Below are positions 39,064 through 47,311 of a stretch of DNA of 64,000 bases, one piece after another. The notes beneath the pieces were generated by a model that did no database searches, was not told the DNA's origin, and worked only from the letters and a program-made list of their open reading frames with translations. A program made the position numbers and the translations under genes. Position 1 is the first letter of the stretch. Each line of letters starts with the position of its first letter. Origin of the DNA: Moritella marina ATCC 15381 (GTDB lineage: Bacteria; Pseudomonadota; Gammaproteobacteria; Enterobacterales; Moritellaceae); contig NZ_CP044399.1 of the NCBI RefSeq assembly GCF_008931805.1, forward strand, positions 1 through 64,000. The letters run 5' to 3'.

Positions 39064-40173
39064 TTAAAATACAGAGCGACTATTCACTGCGGTAAACTGC
39101 TGATATAAGCTTTGCACTTCAATGGGATCGAAAGGTTCTATGTAAGTTAGTTGACTCAAGCGATGCGTAATATTCTGTAAATCGTGTGAACGCTGTTGTG
39201 CTCGATGTTGATAGCGCTGTAGTGCACTTGGAATATCGTTAAAGTTAGCGGCTAGACTTTGCGCTAGAATATAGGCGTTTTCAATACCTAAACTAAAACC
39301 TATGCCCATGGTTGGCAATACCGAACAACATGCATCGCCAAGTAATACTGCATTACCTCTGCTCCATTGTGAGAACGGGGCGAGATCGGCTAAAGGCGAG
39401 GGCATGATTTGCGATTCAGGTGTACTTTTAATCATCTCGAGTAGAAATGGCGAATAGTGAGCAAATTTTTCTAAAATACGCGCTTTATCCAGTGTTTCAC
39501 CTTTTGCAACAGGGCAGGCTGCAAACCAGTACTTTGAATGGTTTTCTCGGTCGTAAGTATAAGTAACAATACGTGATTGCATACCAGCAAACACGTAACA
39601 CTCATCATCACTTATTTCAGGTGCATTAAAGTCAACGGTACCACGACAACAGTAAACGCCAGGTTGGCGTATGCTTACTTCTGGCGCAACAAACTGGCGA
39701 ACTTGTGAGAATAACCCATCCGCACCGACAATAACGTCAGCAATAAGTGGTTCCCCGTTAATCAGAACCGTTTCGTTTTCAACACTGCAGTGCTGGCCTG
39801 TCAGGATATTTTCTGCACCAAAAGCAGTTAATAATAATTGATAAAGATCGTGCCGATGAAACAAGCCTATCGGGGCATTAACGCTATTGTCTGTCGCTTG
39901 CATGGACAGTTGGTTAATCATGTCAGATGTTGCGGTTAATGTGGTAATAAGATCAACGCTATTGCCTGTCGAGCTCACCTTCTTGGCATCCGTTAACGCG
40001 GCTAAGATCTGCATGCCTTCAGGCCACATGATAATACCTGTACCATCTGCTCTTGGCTTATCTGCTTTTTCATAAACAGTCGCTTCAATGCCAAACATGC
40101 GCAGTGATAAAGCCAGTGCTAGACCGTTTAACCCTGCACCGACAATGGCTATGTTTAGATCTTTTTTGTCCAT
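39064..40173 (-). CDS. FAD-dependent monooxygenase, PHBH/UbiH-like
   Basis: A 369-residue flavoprotein of the aromatic hydroxylase class. The N-terminal Rossmann motif is IAIVGAGLNGLALALSLRMFG (GxGxxG) with the acidic residue VYEKAD. The second motif is VIVGADGLFSQVRQ (DG motif) near residue 146. The third is VLLGDACCSVLPTMGIGFSL near 277, where most relatives have GDAAH; here two Cys follow the Ala. The substrate cannot be read from the sequence; no pathway genes lie next to it. The 313-bp spacer to the divergent porin (40174-40486) shows no gene. Confidence 0.82.
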   Translation of the reverse strand: MDKKDLNIAIVGAGLNGLALALSLRMFGIEATVYEKADKPRADGTGIIMWPEGMQILAALTDAKKVSSTGNSVDLITTLTATSDMINQLSMQATDNSVNAPIGLFHRHDLYQLLLTAFGAENILTGQHCSVENETVLINGEPLIADVIVGADGLFSQVRQFVAPEVSIRQPGVYCCRGTVDFNAPEISDDECYVFAGMQSRIVTYTYDRENHSKYWFAACPVAKGETLDKARILEKFAHYSPFLLEMIKSTPESQIMPSPLADLAPFSQWSRGNAVLLGDACCSVLPTMGIGFSLGIENAYILAQSLAANFNDIPSALQRYQHRAQQRSHDLQNITHRLSQLTYIEPFDPIEVQSLYQQFTAVNSRSVF

Positions 40174-40486
40174 TAACTTATTCCTTATTTTCTATGCGTT
40201 ATTGTGTACTTGATGTGACTAACTCACTGTTTATTAAAATATAACACGGCATGATGATGTTTTTAATCGTTTATATTTTTCATCTAAGGCGTGAAGTTCC
40301 ATTGAAATTGAAAAAAGACGGTTATCTAGTATTTTTACGAGTTACCCAGTATTAGTTTTACTAATACAATGTTCACAAGCAAGGCAAGGTACACGTGCTA
40401 TGACTAAGAGTTTCAATGACGCTTGTAGATAGCGACAGCGTAACAACTTGTTTTAATCTTCGACTTTATCAATATTGGAATTTTTT

Positions 40487-41458
40487 ATGAAAAAACTAAA
40501 TAAAGCATTGTCTCTTACATTAGCTGCAATCGTATCTATGCCAACACTTGCTGAAAATATTAATACCGATGATTTTTCTTTTGGTGGTCGTGTTGAAGCA
40601 AGAGCTGGACTGACTGATAGTGATTTTGATGACAAGTCTCGTGTACGTTTAAACGGCCAAGGCAAGCATGTTATTAATGACGATATAACAGCGGTTGGTA
40701 AATTTGAATATGAGCTAACGCAAGAAGATAACTCATCAGATACAACTGTACAAAATAAAACACGTTATTTATACGTTGGTGCTGAGACTGCATTCGGTAC
40801 AGTGACATATGGTACGCAAGATAACGCTGTTACTTACCTAACAAACTTCACTGATATGGCTGAATACTTCAGTGGTTACACTAATGAAAGTATCACTGCA
40901 AGTGGCGACAGAGCTGAAGACACAGTGCTTTATGCTATCAATAAAGGTGACTTAACTGTTCATGCATCGGCTAATCTAAAAGAGACCGAAAATGGCGGTG
41001 GCTTGATGGTTGCTTATAAAGTACATCAAAACATTGAAATCAGTGCGGGTTATGCAGCAACTGAAGGTTTTACTGAAAATAACAGCGACACATTCTTAGA
41101 TGAGACTGAATCATCAGACGTTTACATGATCGGTGCACGTTATACGAAAGATGGCTTGTTAGTGTCTGGTCTTGTGCAAGCGGGTAGCTATGGCGGTTCA
41201 GATTTCGATGCTGTTGACGCATTCGCTGCTTACTCATTTGGTGAAAACAGTGTAAACGTTTCATATAACTACTATAGTGCGGATGATACAAACGAGTTAG
41301 ACGTAAACTTTGTAGCGTTTGAATATGCACGTTATATCGGTGATGTTGCTGCATACGCGAGTTATAAAATTGCTTTAGATGATGATACATCAGCTGGTAG
41401 CGGTCCTAACAATAAGAATGCAGATGAATTCATTATCGGCGCTCGTTATTCTTTCTAA
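40487..41458 (+). CDS. Outer-membrane porin, paralogue 1
   Basis: General porin of 323 residues. Signal peptide MKKLNKALSLTLAAIVSMPT, cleavage after LA. The mature start ENINTDDFSFGGRVEARAGL, alternating beta-strand pattern, YGTQDNAVTYLTNFTDMAEY constriction-loop-like segment and the final FIIGARYSF support a trimeric gram-negative porin. I start at 40487 rather than the in-frame ATG at 40475, because the ribosome site GGAA and signal peptide fit. It closely resembles the porin at 42338. Confidence 0.88.
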   Translation: MKKLNKALSLTLAAIVSMPTLAENINTDDFSFGGRVEARAGLTDSDFDDKSRVRLNGQGKHVINDDITAVGKFEYELTQEDNSSDTTVQNKTRYLYVGAETAFGTVTYGTQDNAVTYLTNFTDMAEYFSGYTNESITASGDRAEDTVLYAINKGDLTVHASANLKETENGGGLMVAYKVHQNIEISAGYAATEGFTENNSDTFLDETESSDVYMIGARYTKDGLLVSGLVQAGSYGGSDFDAVDAFAAYSFGENSVNVSYNYYSADDTNELDVNFVAFEYARYIGDVAAYASYKIALDDDTSAGSGPNNKNADEFIIGARYSF

Positions 41459-41493
41459 TCCTACCTAATTAATACCGTTATGTAGCGATACTA

Positions 41494-41515
41494 GCCTCCC
41501 ACGTGGAGGCTTTTT
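41494..41515 (+). terminator. Terminator after porin paralogue 1
   Basis: GCCTCC-CACGT-GGAGGC stem-loop followed by five T residues. Confidence 0.85.
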
Positions 41516-41653
41516 CGATCTTAGCTAATGGCTATTTAGGTTTGAATCGTTTATGTCATTCGAACCAATATATCCCATCTGAAATACTCATTTATCCTTC
41601 TGATTCTCACGTGTTAAGGTATTAATTCATTTCGCTAACTCAAGGATGAGTGT

Positions 41654-41989
41654 ATGCAATTAAGATCACTTCGGTTAATTCTATCGATATTTAAGACATT
41701 TTTCATATCATCGTTTATGGCACTATTAATATCTATATCACCGCCAGTTTATGCAAAAGCGGAGGATTTCTTTCGGCTTAACAGTGGCGGGTTGTTGATA
41801 AGTGGTATTGAAATGAAATATTCAGACGTGATGGCGATGATTAAAAAAGACCAATCGTCGGAACGAATTGGACGTGATCGTTATATTTTAGATGCCTCGA
41901 TAGGAGGTAAATTTGATGTTCAATTCAAATTTAGCCGTGGTAAGTTAATTGAAATTGATGCTAAACAGCTAGGTCGTCAACATCATTAG
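41654..41989 (+). CDS. Small secreted protein of unknown function
   Basis: A 111-residue protein with an N-terminal hydrophobic segment (about residues 15-33) ending in VYAKA, consistent with a Sec signal. The mature part (EDFFRLNSGGLLISGIEMKYSDVM, then basic and charged residues to a His-His end) matches no family I know. The start is preceded by CAAGGATGAGTGT. It lies alone between two paralogous porin genes, which may be coincidence. Confidence 0.6.
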   Translation: MQLRSLRLILSIFKTFFISSFMALLISISPPVYAKAEDFFRLNSGGLLISGIEMKYSDVMAMIKKDQSSERIGRDRYILDASIGGKFDVQFKFSRGKLIEIDAKQLGRQHH

Positions 41990-42337
41990 CCTGACTTATG
42001 CTTGATTTTGACCTCAAATTTACGCTAGGCAATTCGTTTTATACTTTTTGAACTGAATTTTATATAAGCATACTCATTAAGTTGTATTGATATCGATAGT
42101 AGCTGATTTTGATCAAAGTAAAGTTAAGTAAAAGGAATACACTATCATTAAGTTGTTTATTAGTATTTATGGTTGAGTGTTGGTTTAAACTTGGGTTAAT
42201 CTGCGTTTTTACTAATTAATCGATTAATTTAAAATATTATTTTTAACTATTATGTTTAAATCTTAATGGTAACACTCACTGTCACTATCAACGTAATTCA
42301 CACTTTTAACTATCACTGCATTTAAATGGAATGATTC
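41990..42337. other. AT-rich spacer upstream of porin paralogue 2
   Basis: About 350 bp with no gene visible. It must contain the promoter for the porin at 42338. A TTTTGATCAAAGT stretch near 42107-42119 is palindromic at its centre (TTGATCAA) and might be a regulator site. Confidence 0.5.
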
Positions 42338-43285
42338 ATGAAAAACATAAATAAAGCATTATCTCTGACATTAGCAGCAATCGTATCTATGCCAACACTG
42401 GCTGAAAGCATCAACACTGATGACTTCTCTTTTGGTGGTCGTATCGAAGCAAGAGGCTCACTTACGGATAGTGATTTCAATGATAAATCACGTGTACGTA
42501 TTAATGGTCAAGGTAAGCATGAGATTAATGAAGCTTTAACTGCTGTTGGTAAATTCGAGTATGAATTAACGCAAGAAGATAATAGTTCTGACACAACAGT
42601 TAAAAATAACCTTCGTTATGCATACGTTGGTGTTGAAACTGCGCACGGTACTTTGACATACGGTACGCAAGATAACGCTGTTACTTATCTTACTAACTTC
42701 ACCGATGTTGCTGAAGTTTACAGTGGTTACACAAACGAAGAGTTTTCTGCAAGCGGTGACCGTTCTGAAGATACTGTGCTTTATAGTGTGGTTAAAGGTG
42801 ATTTAACATTCAACGCATCAGCTAATCTACAAGAAAATGAAAAAGGCGGCGGTTTGATGGCTGCTTATAAATTGCTACCAAGCGTTGAAGTAAGTGCGGG
42901 TTATGCAGCAACAGAAACTGCTGTGGGTGAAACTGATTCATCTGATGTTTATATGCTTGGTGCTCGTTATACTAACGGCGGTGTTTTAGTTTCAGGTCTA
43001 GTACAAAAAGGTGCTGCAGACGGTACTGATTTTGACGCAGTTGACGCATTCGCATCTTATGGCTTTGGCGAAAACAAAGTAAGTGTTTCATATAACTACC
43101 TACAATTTGATGGCGACGATATGGCTCAAGATGTTAACTTTGTGGCATTTGAATATGGCCGTTATATTGGTGACGTAGCTGCATACGCCGGCTATAAAGT
43201 TGCATTAGGCTCTGATATGTCAGCTGGTAAAGGCAATAACAACAACGCAGACGAATTCATCGTTGGTGCTCGTTACTCTTTCTAA
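42338..43285 (+). CDS. Outer-membrane porin, paralogue 2
   Basis: General porin of 315 residues. Signal MKNINKALSLTLAAIVSMPT, cleavage after LA. Large parts are the same as the porin at 40487, for example TAVGKFEYELTQEDNSSDTT and YGTQDNAVTYLTNFTD, while a surface loop near residue 200 is shorter (about 8 residues fewer). It ends FIVGARYSF. The pair comes from an old tandem duplication, as the intervening 880 bp are unrelated. A terminator follows at 43419. Confidence 0.88.
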   Translation: MKNINKALSLTLAAIVSMPTLAESINTDDFSFGGRIEARGSLTDSDFNDKSRVRINGQGKHEINEALTAVGKFEYELTQEDNSSDTTVKNNLRYAYVGVETAHGTLTYGTQDNAVTYLTNFTDVAEVYSGYTNEEFSASGDRSEDTVLYSVVKGDLTFNASANLQENEKGGGLMAAYKLLPSVEVSAGYAATETAVGETDSSDVYMLGARYTNGGVLVSGLVQKGAADGTDFDAVDAFASYGFGENKVSVSYNYLQFDGDDMAQDVNFVAFEYGRYIGDVAAYAGYKVALGSDMSAGKGNNNNADEFIVGARYSF

Positions 43286-43418
43286 GGTTGATTGATTCAA
43301 TGTGACTATGCATTGAATTTTATCTCCAGTTAGGCAGCGTGAAAGCAATCGTTCACGCTCGCCACTTCTACCGGTTTCTTAGTCTTTCCCGTAGCAGAAG
43401 TAATAGTTATTTATATGA

Positions 43419-43449
43419 AACCCCGCTTATTTGCAGTAAGCGGTTTTTT
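43419..43449 (+). terminator. Terminator after porin paralogue 2
   Basis: ACCCCGCTTA and TAAGCGGTTT form a stem with a 7-base loop followed by a run of T. Confidence 0.88.
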
Positions 43450-43455
43450 TTGATC

Positions 43456-44136
43456 TTAAAACTCGCTATCTTCCAGTCGTCTATCTCGAACATATTCTGC
43501 GTAATAAAGGGACATCACAATATGTGTTTTTTCGATTGCAGATGAACCTTGGGTACCTGTTAGTTTTATCGTTTTGTGAGGTTTGCATTTTTCCACATAG
43601 GATTGCAGTGACTTAGCTCTAGTGCGCTTTCCGCTTTTAACTTCTACAGGAACGATCCTGCCCACTTCATCGGTGAAGATAAATTCAATTTCAGCTCTTG
43701 CGTCACCCCAAGAAAAACTAGGCTCGATACCGCAAGCTGCAAACTCTTGTTGAACAACATTTTCTGCAATATAACCCTTGTACTCGTAACCTTGTAGTTT
43801 AATTTCCCTGTAGCTTGTCCCTAGCATATGGTTCAGCAACCCAGTATCAAAGAAAAATAGTTTAACGGTATTGTCTTTTTGATAAGCAGCAAGTGGTGAT
43901 CTAGGTTGACCTTCAACTGGGAAGTTCTTTAATGCTAAGCGGCATTTGTGAAGCCATGTGATAGCTGTTTCAAACTCTGTATATCTAGATTTTCGTTCAT
44001 GCACGCCTTTGAATTTGAAACGTTTGACAGAACCATCAAATACAGATGAAAGTTGAGAAGGAATGTCCCTAAAGACGGATAGTGACGTGTAGGGAGGTAA
44101 TAAGGCTGAGTGACGAAAATACTCTAAGATAAAGCT
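43456..44136 (-). pseudogene. 5'-truncated AAA ATPase / DUF4143 fragment
   Basis: Reading on the minus strand, the frame is open from 44136, just after an in-frame TGA, to the stop at 43456. It encodes only the C-terminal half of a DUF4143-type ATPase: SVFRDIPSQLSSVFDGSVKR, ERKSRYTEFETAITWLHKC, VKLFFFDTGLLNHMLGTSYR, YIAENVVQQEF and EVKSGKRTRAKS (restriction-endonuclease-like segment). Full-length relatives are roughly 400-480 residues and start with a P-loop ATPase domain; none is present here. A GTG at 44004 could start a 182-residue product, but no good ribosome site is seen. It reads as a decayed remnant. Confidence 0.8.
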
Positions 44137-44200
44137 TCATGCGACTAGCTGAAGGGGCCGTCCATGGTTTGTAAGGCATGGACTCATTTTACGCGCTAAC

Positions 44201-44509
44201 CTACATCCAATAAGTACGTTGCTCTGGCATAAAGTCGCTGGTATCAGACATGTTTTTCATTTCGCCATTTTGTTCTTCTGTCTCTGGCACTTCTAATTTT
44301 TCGCCCTGGGCATTAACGACATCGCTCGCGTTTATTTGTGGCTTATCCAAGTCATCAACGCTAATTGATTGATCTGCTGTGACATCTTCAACGCTGGCAG
44401 GGGCGAAAGATTGGATATTACTTGTTGGTTGGTTCATTGGTAAGTTTGAGTTTGTGCTGCAACCTTGATTCAATAAACAAAGCAGTATAATTATTTTTAA
44501 TTTATTCAT
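44201..44509 (-). CDS. Small lipoprotein with acidic tail, unknown function
   Basis: Protein of 102 residues starting MNKLKIIILLCLLNQGCS; the lipobox is NQGC (Cys 17). The mature part is acidic and Ser/Asn rich (VEDVTADQSISVDDLDKP) and ends RTYWM. The ATG at 44509 follows GGGGTG; the GTG at 44515 is an alternative. The N terminus resembles the two lipoproteins at 44548 and 45001, but the rest does not. No known family recognised. Confidence 0.65.
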   Translation of the reverse strand: MNKLKIIILLCLLNQGCSTNSNLPMNQPTSNIQSFAPASVEDVTADQSISVDDLDKPQINASDVVNAQGEKLEVPETEEQNGEMKNMSDTSDFMPEQRTYWM

Positions 44510-44547
44510 GAACACCCCATACAGGTATGGTTATATATTTATTAAAA

Positions 44548-44742
44548 CTATTCGACCTGAGTTTTCAGCACAGCCATAACAGCCATGAACTCACCAATGG
44601 CGAGTAAACCATTCTTTTCTGGTTTTTTTTCTTCTGCTTTATTACCGATTTTAGCCAAAGCACCGTCTTTATCGCTACCAGTTCCGTTACTGCAAGCTTG
44701 AAGTGATAGACAAAGAAACATCGTTAAAACTAATTTACTCAT
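44548..44742 (-). CDS. Small lipoprotein of a paired family, member 1
   Basis: A 64-residue lipoprotein: MSKLVLTMFLCLSLQACSN with lipobox LQAC (Cys 17), a charged Lys/Glu linker, then a conserved C-terminal block NGLLAIGEFMAVMAVLKTQV. The same block recurs in the gene at 45001. The ATG at 44742 has GGAG at good spacing; the GTG at 44748 is less likely. The function is unknown. The two-ended conservation (signal and C-terminal helix) suggests that the tail is the functional part. Confidence 0.7.
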   Translation of the reverse strand: MSKLVLTMFLCLSLQACSNGTGSDKDGALAKIGNKAEEKKPEKNGLLAIGEFMAVMAVLKTQVE

Positions 44743-44804
44743 AACCACTCCATTTATTTACGCTTTAAAAACAAGGTTTTATCAGTTTTTGTTGCATTTT
44801 AGAT

Positions 44805-44847
44805 AAAGAAAAGCCCATTGAATCAAACCATTCAATGGGCTGCGACA
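44805..44847 (-). terminator. Terminator of the lipoprotein at 45001 (duplicate of the ssrA terminator)
   Basis: AGCCCATTGAAT and ATTCAATGGGCT form an exact 12-bp stem. On the minus strand it is followed by TTTTCTTT. The 43 bp are identical to 45293-45335. Confidence 0.85.
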
Positions 44848-45000
44848 TTAATTCGTTGCAGATTCATTAGGTTAAGCTGATTTTTTGGTTTATTAAAATA
44901 TCCAGGAGCGCATTTTAGTACTTATCCCATACCAAATCAATTCTACAGTATGCTTTTCTTTTTCATTAGCGAGACTCTAGGTCTTATACTTTGTATTGTG

Positions 45001-45219
45001 TTATGACTGCACTTGAGTTTTTAATAGTGCCATTACCGCCATAAATTGTGTAATGGCAAGAAGACCATTCTTCTTTTTATCTTCTTTAGTTTTATTCTCT
45101 GGCACTGTTAGTTTATTTGTCGTTGATGTGTCGCCAATACCTATCGCGAGATTAATGCCGAGGTTACTACAGGCTTGAAGTGACAGAGAAAGGCAGATTA
45201 TAAGGACTATTTTGTTCAT
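45001..45219 (-). CDS. Small lipoprotein of a paired family, member 2
   Basis: A 72-residue lipoprotein starting MNKIVLIICLSLSLQACSN (lipobox LQAC, Cys 17). A variable Thr/Lys/Asn-rich middle is followed by the shared block NGLLAITQFMAVMALLKTQV. It is a clear paralogue of the gene at 44548. The ATG at 45219 has only a weak ribosome site; the TTG at 45225 is possible. It is flanked on both sides by the 43-bp terminator repeat. Confidence 0.68.
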   Translation of the reverse strand: MNKIVLIICLSLSLQACSNLGINLAIGIGDTSTTNKLTVPENKTKEDKKKNGLLAITQFMAVMALLKTQVQS

Positions 45220-45292
45220 TTTCAAATCTTACTTTATTGTTTAATTACAGGCGCTTACAAACGCTTACAATTTAATTTGTTGAATTTTAGGC

Positions 45293-45335
45293 AAAGAAAA
45301 GCCCATTGAATCAAACCATTCAATGGGCTGCGACA
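45293..45335 (-). terminator. Terminator of ssrA
   Basis: Exact 12-bp stem AGCCCATTGAAT/ATTCAATGGGCT with a 6-base loop, 30-65 bp beyond the ssrA 3' end. On the minus strand a TTTTCTTT tail follows. An identical 43-bp copy lies at 44805-44847. Confidence 0.88.
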
Positions 45336-45364
45336 CTTAGGAGGGTGCCGTTCTAACTTGCGTT

Positions 45365-45723
45365 TGGTGGAGTCGGGGGGAGTTGAACCCCCGTCCGAAA
45401 AACCTACATCCGCGGTACTACATGTTTAGTCATCTCTATTAATTTAACTTTATGCGAAGCCGAGTGACAGGCCGAACAAAAGCGTGCTCGATTGGTTTTA
45501 GCACTTTCTCTACGAGCGAAGAGTCCATGCGATCCTGATATTTAATGACCATACAATATTAGAGACCCTCAGGCAGGGTTCTAAATGATGGCTAGCAAGC
45601 CTAAGCTGCTAGAGAGTAGTTAGAGTCGTTTGCAACTATAACAGTGCGGCTTTTTACGAGGCCAACCGCCCCTCGACATGCACCTAGGGTTTCGTGAATC
45701 TCGTCGAATCCTAAATCGACCCC
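45365..45723 (-). ncRNA. ssrA: Transfer-messenger RNA (tmRNA)
   Basis: tmRNA rescues stalled ribosomes together with SmpB and tags the incomplete peptide for proteolysis. On the minus strand it begins GGGGTCGATTTAGGATTCGA and ends with CGACTCCACCA. The 5' GGGGTCG pairs with the 3' CGACTCC to form the tRNA-like acceptor stem, with CCA encoded. The T-arm GGGGGTTCAACTCCCCC precedes it. The tag reading frame at 45602-45634 encodes ANDSNYSLAA followed by TAG, with resume codon GCA; E. coli has ANDENYALAA. The gene is 359 nt long. smpB lies immediately upstream, as in many relatives. Confidence 0.97.
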
Positions 45724-45732
45724 AGAACTAAA

Positions 45733-45760
45733 ATTCTACGCCAATAGTGTAGAATTGCAA
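45733..45760 (-). promoter_or_regulatory. Putative sigma-70 promoter of ssrA with overlapping inverted repeat
   Basis: On the minus strand TTGCAA (-35) and TAGAAT (-10) are separated by 16 bp, and nine bases lie between the -10 and the mature 5' end. An 8-bp inverted repeat (AATTCTAC / GTAGAATT) overlaps the promoter. Confidence 0.6.
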
Positions 45761-45764
45761 CAAA

Positions 45765-46244
45765 TTAACGAACTTTATGCTTCATCATTCGTTCTTTGTC
45801 TATTTTCCATTCACGATCTTTCACATCTGAACGTTTATCGTGCTCTTTTTTACCTTTTGCAAGGCCAATATTGATTTTCACCCATGCCTGTTTCCAGTAC
45901 ATAGATGTCGCCACGATAGTATAACCTTGACGCTCAACTTTACTTGCTAGCACTTCTAATTCGCGCTTGTTTAATAACAGCTTACGAATACGTGTTGGGT
46001 TACATACTACGTGCGTTGATGCTGCGTCGAGTGGCATGATCTGCGCACCAGACATAAATGCTTCACCGTTTTTAATAAACACATAACTTTCAGTAATGTT
46101 TACTTTACCAGCACGTAATGATTTAACTTCCCAACCTTGAAGTTCTAATCCAGCTTCTAAGCGGTCTTCGATTTTATATTCGAAACTAGCGGTCTTATTT
46201 CGCGCTATCGTGTTTTCGCTATTTTTTGGTTTTTTCTTAGCCAT
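45765..46244 (-). CDS. smpB: tmRNA-binding protein SmpB
   Basis: SmpB binds tmRNA and occupies the decoding site during trans-translation. The 159-residue protein has the OB-fold pattern: [38 protein letters not shown] near the N terminus, then [31 protein letters not shown] and [12 protein letters not shown]. The basic C-terminal tail ([18 protein letters not shown]) reads the empty mRNA channel. It is transcribed toward ssrA and ends 41 bp before it. Confidence 0.96.
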   Translation of the reverse strand: MAKKKPKNSENTIARNKTASFEYKIEDRLEAGLELQGWEVKSLRAGKVNITESYVFIKNGEAFMSGAQIMPLDAASTHVVCNPTRIRKLLLNKRELEVLASKVERQGYTIVATSMYWKQAWVKINIGLAKGKKEHDKRSDVKDREWKIDKERMMKHKVR

Positions 46245-46465
46245 AATTTATCTTTATGCACCCATCATTGACGGAATTTAATGTTATAAATATTATAACA
46301 AAATCGCATTTTATCCTAGTACTTGTCTTGCTTTGCGCGGAATAACAAATGAATTTTAGTGAGATAAATGCTAAAGTTGCCTGCTTATTACTAACGGCCG
46401 CGAGATATTGAGCCTTTAGTAAACGATTTGATTTTTAGATTATAGTTTTGAAGATAGGGGCACGT

Positions 46466-46909
46466 ATGCCACGGATAACGCGCAGCGCACTGTTAATGTA
46501 TAGCGCTGACCAAATGTTTAATTTAGTAAACGATGTTGATGCATACCCAGATTTTTTACCCGGTTGTACAGGTACTCGTATTTTAGATGAACACGATGAC
46601 CAAATGACAGCCGCGGTTGATGTTGCTAAAGCCGGTATTAGTAAAACCTTCACCACCAAAAATACCCTGATACCAGGGCGACAAGTGAAAATGGATCTTG
46701 TTGATGGACCGTTCAAAAAACTCACCGGTGGTTGGACGTTTAAAGCATTAGATGAAACGGCGTGTAAAGTGACGCTTGATTTAGAATTTGTATTTAGTAG
46801 TAAATTAGTGGAAGTGGCGTTTGGCCGTATTTTCTCTGACTTAGTGAATAACATGGTGCAGTCTTTTACCGACCGTGCTAAAGAGGTTTATGGTGTCGAG
46901 AAAAATTAA
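46466..46909 (+). CDS. ratA: Ribosome association toxin RatA (START-like, coenzyme Q-binding family)
   Basis: A 147-residue START-domain protein. In E. coli RatA was reported to bind 50S subunits and block association, while relatives (Coq10 class) bind ubiquinone. The sequence follows E. coli RatA: ITRSALLMYSADQMFNLVND, YPDFLPGCTGTRIL, AGISKTFTTKN, LVDGPFKKLTGGW and AFGRIFSDLVNNMVQSFTDRAKEVYG. The start at 46466 follows AGGGG; the frame extends upstream to 46448 without support. It overlaps ratB and is divergent from smpB. Confidence 0.92.
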   Translation: MPRITRSALLMYSADQMFNLVNDVDAYPDFLPGCTGTRILDEHDDQMTAAVDVAKAGISKTFTTKNTLIPGRQVKMDLVDGPFKKLTGGWTFKALDETACKVTLDLEFVFSSKLVEVAFGRIFSDLVNNMVQSFTDRAKEVYGVEKN

Positions 46910-47219
46910 TGTTGAAGTGATTTATGCGCTGCCGAAAGAGCAAATTACCTTTAAGGTAAGTATTGAGCAGGGGGCAACAGCACAGCAAGTGATCGAGGTA
47001 TCTGGTATTTTAGTTAAATACCCAGAGATAGAATTAAAAACCAATAAACTGGGTATTTATAGCCGTTTAATCAAACTAGATACTGTGATTGAAGACGGTG
47101 AGCGTGTTGAAATATATCGCCCATTAATCGCAGATCCAAAAGAAATGCGTAAGCGTCGCGCGGGAAAAGCCAAAGAAGAAGGGCGATTGCACGAAAAGAC
47201 CGGTCAGAAAATAAAATAA
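46890..47219 (+). CDS. RnfH/RatB family ubiquitin-fold protein
   Basis: A 109-residue protein of the RnfH family (RatB in E. coli), with a beta-grasp fold. Conserved runs are INVEVIYALPKEQ, QGATAQQVIEVSGIL, KLGIYSRLIKLD and DGERVEIYRPLIADPKEMRKRRA. The exact role is not established; the gene is regularly paired with ratA. Overlap with the ratA end is 20 bp. AAGAGG lies just before the ATG at 46890; the GTG at 46893 is an alternative. Confidence 0.9.
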   Translation: MVSRKINVEVIYALPKEQITFKVSIEQGATAQQVIEVSGILVKYPEIELKTNKLGIYSRLIKLDTVIEDGERVEIYRPLIADPKEMRKRRAGKAKEEGRLHEKTGQKIK

Positions 47220-47240
47220 TGCCATTGGCAGAATATAAAT

Positions 47241-47273
47241 AAAAATCACAATCTAGCGCAGGTTGTGATTTTT
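47241..47273. terminator. Bidirectional terminator between ratB and bamE
   Basis: AAAAATCACAA and TTGTGATTTTT form an 11-bp exact stem between convergent genes, with T-runs on each strand. Confidence 0.88.
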
Positions 47274-47311
47274 ATTATCTAAACTCAGGTTAAATAGAAA
47301 TTGCAGTTTTT

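Noticed and set aside
45365-45723. Possible genomic island integrated into ssrA
   Set aside because: ssrA is intact with no duplicated 3' end and no integrase nearby. Only the terminator downstream is duplicated.
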